Shown here in pieces: positions 7,198 through 10,273 of a stretch of DNA of 10,273 nucleotides. Below the pieces are notes generated by a model. The model was given only the letters and a program-made list of their open reading frames with translations. It was not told where the DNA came from and searched no databases. Each line of letters starts with the position of its first letter. The first letter of the stretch is position 1. The translations under genes and the position numbers were made by a program. Source of the DNA: an uncultured bacterium (GTDB lineage Bacteria; Cyanobacteriota; Vampirovibrionia; Gastranaerophilales; Gastranaerophilaceae); the NCBI GenBank assembly GCA_947365485.1, contig CANAXK010000043.1, positions 1-10,273 of the forward strand, given 5' to 3'.

Positions 7198-7225
7198 AGT
7201 ATATTTTATCCAAAAAATTGCGCAA
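7198..7225 (-). promoter_or_regulatory. Candidate promoter of the membrane-protein gene
   Basis: On the minus strand TTGCGC (7225-7220), a 16-bp spacer and TATACT (7203-7198) lie 37 bases or more before the GTG start at 7161. It sits just after the end of the upstream 54-residue gene, where no GC-rich terminator is seen, so read-through from that gene is also possible. Confidence 0.4.
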
Positions 7226-7238
7226 AAAAGGGTTTTTA

Positions 7239-7403
7239 TTAAGACATGTTACGACAAGAATCTTCTATTTTTGATTTAATCATCTTCATCTCTTCGCGCG
7301 TGAGATAAGACGAGAATCTCATAAACTCGTGCATCGCGTCTTCATAAGAATACTGTCTGCGTTCGACTTTTTGCAGCCACTCTCTTACTTCTCTTGTCAT
7401 CAT
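7239..7403 (-). CDS. Small hypothetical protein, coupled to the DUF1653 gene
   Basis: A 54-residue, highly charged, predicted helical protein beginning MMTREVREWLQKVERRQYSY and ending KIEDSCRNMS. I recognise no family. The start at 7403 overlaps the stop of the upstream DUF1653 gene in the arrangement ATGA (7403-7400), the classic signal of translational coupling, and only a weak GAGG lies upstream. Frames extending to 7445 would run back into the DUF1653 coding region and are less likely. Coupling suggests the two products are needed together, but no function follows from this. Confidence 0.7.
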   Translation of the reverse strand: MMTREVREWLQKVERRQYSYEDAMHEFMRFSSYLTREEMKMIKSKIEDSCRNMS

Positions 7404-7597
7404 ATAAGTGCAAACCTCAAAACTCCGTTTACTTCTTCGTTCCACATGGAAATCGGACGTGCCCAGATATCGCCTTTTTCAATGTTTTGATAGACAACGA
7501 GTTCTTCTTCTGTTTCAGAATGTTTGGCGATTGCAATAATTTTGTAGATGTTGCCTTTGTAGTGTTTGTAGGTTTTTCCAACAGTTATTTCTTGCAT
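7400..7597 (-). CDS. DUF1653 family small protein
   Basis: A 65-residue protein with the DUF1653 pattern: KTYKHYKGNIYKIIAIAKHS (8-27), then SETEEELVVYQ, W-A-R-P and M-W-x-E near the end. The family is a short β-rich domain of unknown biochemical role, widespread in bacteria. The frame is open to an ATG at 7627. I chose 7597 because the family begins there and because TATAAT (7609-7604), with an upstream TG, sits exactly six bases before it; the longer frame would be translated through that -10 box. No Shine-Dalgarno site is present, so the mRNA is probably leaderless. It is the first gene of a two-gene unit and diverges from anmK. Confidence 0.85.
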   Translation of the reverse strand: MQEITVGKTYKHYKGNIYKIIAIAKHSETEEELVVYQNIEKGDIWARPISMWNEEVNGVLRFALI

Positions 7598-7652
7598 GGG
7601 ATAATTATAACACAAGTCTTCAACCATTGTGCTATACTTATCCTATGCAAGA
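7590..7652. promoter_or_regulatory. Mirror-image promoters for DUF1653 gene and anmK
   Basis: Arms 7590-7615 and 7627-7652 are inverted copies matching at 23 of 26 positions around an 11-bp spacer. Each arm carries TTGTG, an extended -10 box (TG-T-TATAAT for the DUF1653 gene, TG-C-TATACT for anmK), TATCCC or TATCCT, and then ATGCAAGA, the first codons of the gene. Both -10 boxes are six bases before the ATG and neither gene has a Shine-Dalgarno site or a good -35. It is either a symmetric regulator site or an inverted duplication of one promoter. Confidence 0.8.
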
Positions 7653-8760
7653 GCTGGAATCAAAACTAATAATCGGACTCATGTCAGGCACGTCCTGCGA
7701 CTCAATAGACGCAGGTCTGTGCGAAGTCATGCCGGACATGTCCGTAAAACTTATTCATGGCATAAACCACGCATATCCTGAACACATTAGAGCAAAGATT
7801 TTTGCAGCGTTTCGCGGAGACATCAACATAAAAGAACTCTGCCAGCTCAATTTCGCTGTGGGAAAATGCTTTGCCGACGCAGCAAACACACTCATAAGCG
7901 AGTTCGGCAAGCCGGATTTGATTGCAAGCCATGGCCAGACGGTTTATCATTACCCGTTTGACGAAAAGCTTGATAACATAAGCCTAAAGAGCACGCTCCA
8001 AATCGGAGAAAGCGCTGTTATCGCAAAAGAGACAGGCTGCCCTGTTGTGTCAAATTTCCGCGAAAAAGACATTGCCTACGGAGGTCAGGGTGCGCCGCTT
8101 GTGTGTTTTGCAGACGAAAAATGGTTTAATAACGCGCTTGTCCAGAATATTGGCGGGATTTCCAATGTCACAGTAATATCAGACGATTGCGAGACTTTCG
8201 GGTTTGACACGGGCTGCGGAAACATCATGATTGATTACTGCGTGCAAAAATTCTTCGGACAAAAATACGACAAAGACGGAGAAATCGCGCATGAGGGCAA
8301 TATTTGCGAAAGCTGGCTGGACTGTCTTTTGCAGGACGAGTACTATTTTCTAAACCCGCCAAAAACCACCGGACGCGAATATTTTTCGACAAAGTACATC
8401 GAAAATATACTAAAAACCGCGCCTCCGGAGCCAAAGGACATCATTGCAACGCTCACAGCGCTCACTGCAAAGACAATTGCGCAGGCTTACGAGAGATTTG
8501 TTTATCCTGATGTGCATGTGGACACCGCGATAATCGGCGGGGGCGGAGCATACAACAGAACAATGATGAAATTTTTGCGGAGTTATCTTCCGCAGAGGAT
8601 AGAGCTCAAGACCCATGAGGACTACGGAATCTCGAATAATTTCAAGGAGGTCATGGCGTTTGCGCTTCTCGGGTACTGCAATTTCTACAACATACCAAAC
8701 AACCTTCCTTCCTGCACGGGTGCTGAAAAGAGGGTTGTGCTTGGTAAAATTACTTACTAA
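7645..8760 (+). CDS. anmK: Anhydro-N-acetylmuramic acid kinase AnmK
   Basis: Cytoplasmic sugar kinase of 371 residues that hydrolyses the 1,6-anhydro ring of anhydro-MurNAc and phosphorylates it to MurNAc-6-phosphate, which feeds MurQ in cell-wall recycling. Family motifs in order are GLMSGTSCDSIDA (11-23), SHGQT (95-99), FREKDIAYGGQGAPLV (138-153), QNIGGISNVT (167-176), FDTGCGN (187-193) with the likely catalytic Asp188, PPKTTGRE, IGGGGAYN (297-304) and FKEVMAFALLG. FDTGCGN has Cys where FDTGPGN is usual. I chose the ATG at 7645. A TTG at 7627 would extend the frame, but translation would pass through the -10 box TATACT, which lies six bases before 7645. murQ and anhydro-muropeptide permease genes are not in the window. 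The gene ends two bases from the stop of the convergent exported-protein gene. Confidence 0.96.
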   Translation: MQELESKLIIGLMSGTSCDSIDAGLCEVMPDMSVKLIHGINHAYPEHIRAKIFAAFRGDINIKELCQLNFAVGKCFADAANTLISEFGKPDLIASHGQTVYHYPFDEKLDNISLKSTLQIGESAVIAKETGCPVVSNFREKDIAYGGQGAPLVCFADEKWFNNALVQNIGGISNVTVISDDCETFGFDTGCGNIMIDYCVQKFFGQKYDKDGEIAHEGNICESWLDCLLQDEYYFLNPPKTTGREYFSTKYIENILKTAPPEPKDIIATLTALTAKTIAQAYERFVYPDVHVDTAIIGGGGAYNRTMMKFLRSYLPQRIELKTHEDYGISNNFKEVMAFALLGYCNFYNIPNNLPSCTGAEKRVVLGKITY

Positions 8761-8762
8761 TT

Positions 8763-9548
8763 CTAATCGCCGTTTTCGATTATGAGGTTCATAAACTCGA
8801 TATCATCGTAGTCGATATACGCTGTCTGCATAAGATTTCTGCCGGTCTTGATTGTAATCTCGTTAACCTGATTTTTCTTAATGAGATTAGAAGGAAGTTT
8901 AATCCTCTGTCCGTCGCCGTTTAGCTGGATTTCAGACACCTTGTTTCCGTTAAAATAAACCTCCGGAGGCGAAGCAAAAGCGTTTGGAATCTTGTTCTGC
9001 CCCATAGAGCGCGCCATTGCTGTGTCTATTCCGATAATGGAGCCGATTACAAGGTAAACTGGTTTTGCAAGGTTCAGGTTCTTAAGTGTGAACCTTTTTG
9101 AATAAAAAGGCCCGATTGCCTGAAGTCTGAACTCGCCCGCGTTTGCAGACAGGTCGGAAAAGCTGTCATCACCAAGGTGGTACATGTTGGAATCAAGAGC
9201 CAGGTCTGTTGCGTTGGATTTTTCAATCCCCACAACAATCGGCGCTTCGATTGTTTTCTCGTTGATTGTCATAGAAAACGGTTTGTAGTTTTCTTTTTTG
9301 ACAGACATGATGCTCGGCCCGTTAATCGAGGTGTCGAGTTCAAAGAATCCGTTCTGGTCAGTTTTTGTGGTGTAGTGTTGTTTCGGAAGGTCGATTCTTG
9401 CGCCTCCGACTCCTTCGCCGGTCTTTTTGTCAACAATCCGGCTTGAATTTCCCGCGCCCTGTTCAGAGACTTTACCCTGAATTGTTTCCGCGCATGCCGG
9501 GAATGTGATAAATGTCATTAAAATTAATACGCTCAATACTTTTTTCAT
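8763..9548 (-). CDS. Exported protein with carboxypeptidase-regulatory-like domain
   Basis: A 261-residue protein with a clear signal peptide: MKK, a hydrophobic core (VLSVLILMTFITF) and a probable cleavage after ACA at residue 20. A Cys at 19 makes a lipoprotein conceivable, but the lipobox is poor. Residues about 35-105 match the carboxypeptidase-regulatory/CnaB-like β-sandwich pattern: D-x-x-TGEGVGGARIDL, then TTKTDQNGFFEL, then VKKENYKPFSM. Residues about 120-255 look like a second all-β module. The segment GNKVSEIQLNGDG followed by NEITIKTGRN and a terminal YDDIEFMNL resembles galactose-binding-like domains. No catalytic residues are evident, so binding at the cell surface or periplasm is likely. 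No clear Shine-Dalgarno site; AGGAAAA lies rather far upstream. Confidence 0.75.
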   Translation of the reverse strand: MKKVLSVLILMTFITFPACAETIQGKVSEQGAGNSSRIVDKKTGEGVGGARIDLPKQHYTTKTDQNGFFELDTSINGPSIMSVKKENYKPFSMTINEKTIEAPIVVGIEKSNATDLALDSNMYHLGDDSFSDLSANAGEFRLQAIGPFYSKRFTLKNLNLAKPVYLVIGSIIGIDTAMARSMGQNKIPNAFASPPEVYFNGNKVSEIQLNGDGQRIKLPSNLIKKNQVNEITIKTGRNLMQTAYIDYDDIEFMNLIIENGD

Positions 9549-9626
9549 ACAAGTATTATTTTCCTATAGTAAAAATTTGATAATTAGTCACCTGAACTAT
9601 GTTTAAGGATTATTAAAAAATAGTCA

Positions 9627-9665
9627 AAAAGAATGGGCTGCGGTTTCACCGCAGCCCATTCTTTT
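9627..9665. terminator. Intrinsic terminator after the hsp20 gene
   Basis: GAATGGGCTGCGG (9631-9643) and CCGCAGCCCATTC (9649-9661) form a perfect 13-bp stem with a TTTCA loop, extended by AAAA/TTTT to 17 pairs. On the minus strand it lies just after the hsp20 stop and ends in a T run. It therefore separates that gene from the exported-protein gene downstream. Confidence 0.9.
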
Positions 9666-9683
9666 ACCCCTACCCCAAAAAAA

Positions 9684-10181
9684 TTATTCTTCAAACGGGA
9701 GTGTAATAATATATTTATTACCTTTTCTCTCTTTTGTAATCTTATCTGCATTTACCTTCTCGTCAAGATAGAAAGCCTGTGAGAAGTTCATAATCTTTTC
9801 GCCTCTGCGGTCTATTTTACCAAGTTCTCCGGATACAGTAACAACGTTATCATTAAGTTTTACATTAACATTCTTTTCGTTTCCGTCAAGCGGTTTCAAA
9901 TCAACGATAACTTTATACTCGTCAGCTTCTCTTACAAGGTTAACGAGCATCGGCGCCATTTTTGGCTCAAACGGGTTGTCCATAAATTTGTCTTCGAACT
10001 TGTTGAAGCTTCTTTCCTGATGCTTAATCGCCTTTTCCATTTTTCTAATCTGGTAATCCGGATTAAACATTCTGTTGAACGTCATATCAACCGCGAAATA
10101 AAACGCTAAAAACGCTCCCAAAAATGTTGCAATTATTACCCCGATAACTTTTAGCCAGTGATGTGGTCTTTCTTCTAACAT
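9684..10181 (-). CDS. Membrane-anchored Hsp20/alpha-crystallin protein
   Basis: A 165-residue small heat-shock protein with an N-terminal anchor. Residues 11-31 (KVIGVIIATFLGAFLAFYFAV) are one hydrophobic helix after a short charged head (MLEERPHHWL). A basic amphipathic helical stretch follows (about 40-75). The α-crystallin domain covers about 82-163: VREADEYKVIVDLKPLD, VNVKLNDNVVTVSGEL, FSQAFYLDEKVNADKI, then GNKYIITLPF. There is no C-terminal extension with an I-x-I motif, so the usual oligomer contact is lacking. Known sHSPs are mostly soluble holdases; tethering here suggests protection of membrane or envelope proteins (inference). AAAGGAG lies about seven bases before the ATG. A TATAAT at 10223-10218 is the likely -10. 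The downstream terminator makes it monocistronic. Confidence 0.85.
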   Translation of the reverse strand: MLEERPHHWLKVIGVIIATFLGAFLAFYFAVDMTFNRMFNPDYQIRKMEKAIKHQERSFNKFEDKFMDNPFEPKMAPMLVNLVREADEYKVIVDLKPLDGNEKNVNVKLNDNVVTVSGELGKIDRRGEKIMNFSQAFYLDEKVNADKITKERKGNKYIITLPFEE

Positions 10182-10217
10182 AAAACGCTCCTTTCTTTTA
10201 TTCTAATTTTTTATATC

Positions 10218-10223
10218 ATTATA
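10218..10223 (-). promoter_or_regulatory. Candidate -10 box for the hsp20 gene
   Basis: A perfect TATAAT on the minus strand lies 37 bases before the ATG at 10181. Upstream, TTGTTT is at only 15-bp spacing, so the -35 is uncertain. No CIRCE or ROSE-like element is evident in the leader. Confidence 0.35.
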
Positions 10224-10273
10224 ATAATCAAATCAATTAAACAACAGGGCAGTATTTTTAGGGTATAATATTT

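Noticed and set aside
7205..7240. Terminator after the 54-residue gene
   Set aside because: Only A and T runs around GGG and GCGC are present, with no stable GC-rich stem.
7598..7644. Earlier starts for the DUF1653 gene (ATG 7627) and anmK (TTG 7627)
   Set aside because: Both would read through their own -10 boxes and add residues outside the family. The similarity of the two extensions simply reflects the inverted repeat.
10260..10273. TATAAT at 10264-10269 as a plus-strand promoter
   Set aside because: No acceptable -35 is present, and any target gene lies outside the window.

Overview
The window is AT-rich bacterial chromosome read with the standard code, since TGG encodes Trp and TGA serves as a stop. 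The lineage cannot be fixed from sequence alone. DnaK lacks the roughly 24-residue insertion that E. coli and, as far as I recall, cyanobacteria carry, which is a Firmicutes-like trait. AnmK points instead to a cell that recycles anhydro-muropeptides, which is commoner in diderms. The lineage-restricted membrane protein and the mix of small genes remind me of uncultured gut lineages such as Gastranaerophilales, but that is only a guess.

Positions 1-1535 form an accessory-looking stretch beside a tRNA. A tRNA-Leu(CAA) gene is cut by the left edge, and its leader plus 5' end is repeated 165 bp away. Then come a small HAD-like phosphatase (-), an XRE-type regulator (+), a second small HTH protein (-) and a 53-residue AbrB/MazE-like protein (+). 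Two clear operator-like dyads (627-650 and 1277-1314) sit in the divergent gaps. A strong hairpin at 1496-1534 separates this block from dnaK.

Positions 1551-5205 hold dnaK and murF, both on the minus strand. Between them, a 520-bp gap contains a terminator and an unrecognised reading frame that is intact only if one allows a -1 shift at an A/T run.

Positions 5206-8760 alternate in strand. They hold a P-loop kinase resembling animal-type phosphomevalonate kinase (+), a large unrecognised membrane protein (-), a translationally coupled DUF1653/small-ORF pair (-) and anmK (+). The DUF1653 gene and anmK diverge from an imperfect 26-bp inverted repeat that covers the extended -10 box and start codon of each gene. 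Several genes (murF, the DUF1653 gene, anmK) have a -10 hexamer exactly six bases before the ATG, suggesting leaderless mRNAs. Others have good Shine-Dalgarno sites.

Positions 8763-10181 hold an exported protein with a carboxypeptidase-regulatory-like domain and a membrane-anchored small heat-shock protein, both on the minus strand.

Two functional themes recur. One is protein quality control (DnaK, membrane-tethered Hsp20). The other is peptidoglycan: MurF makes the UDP-MurNAc-pentapeptide precursor and AnmK recovers anhydro-MurNAc. No CRISPR array, insertion sequence or complete mobile element is visible.
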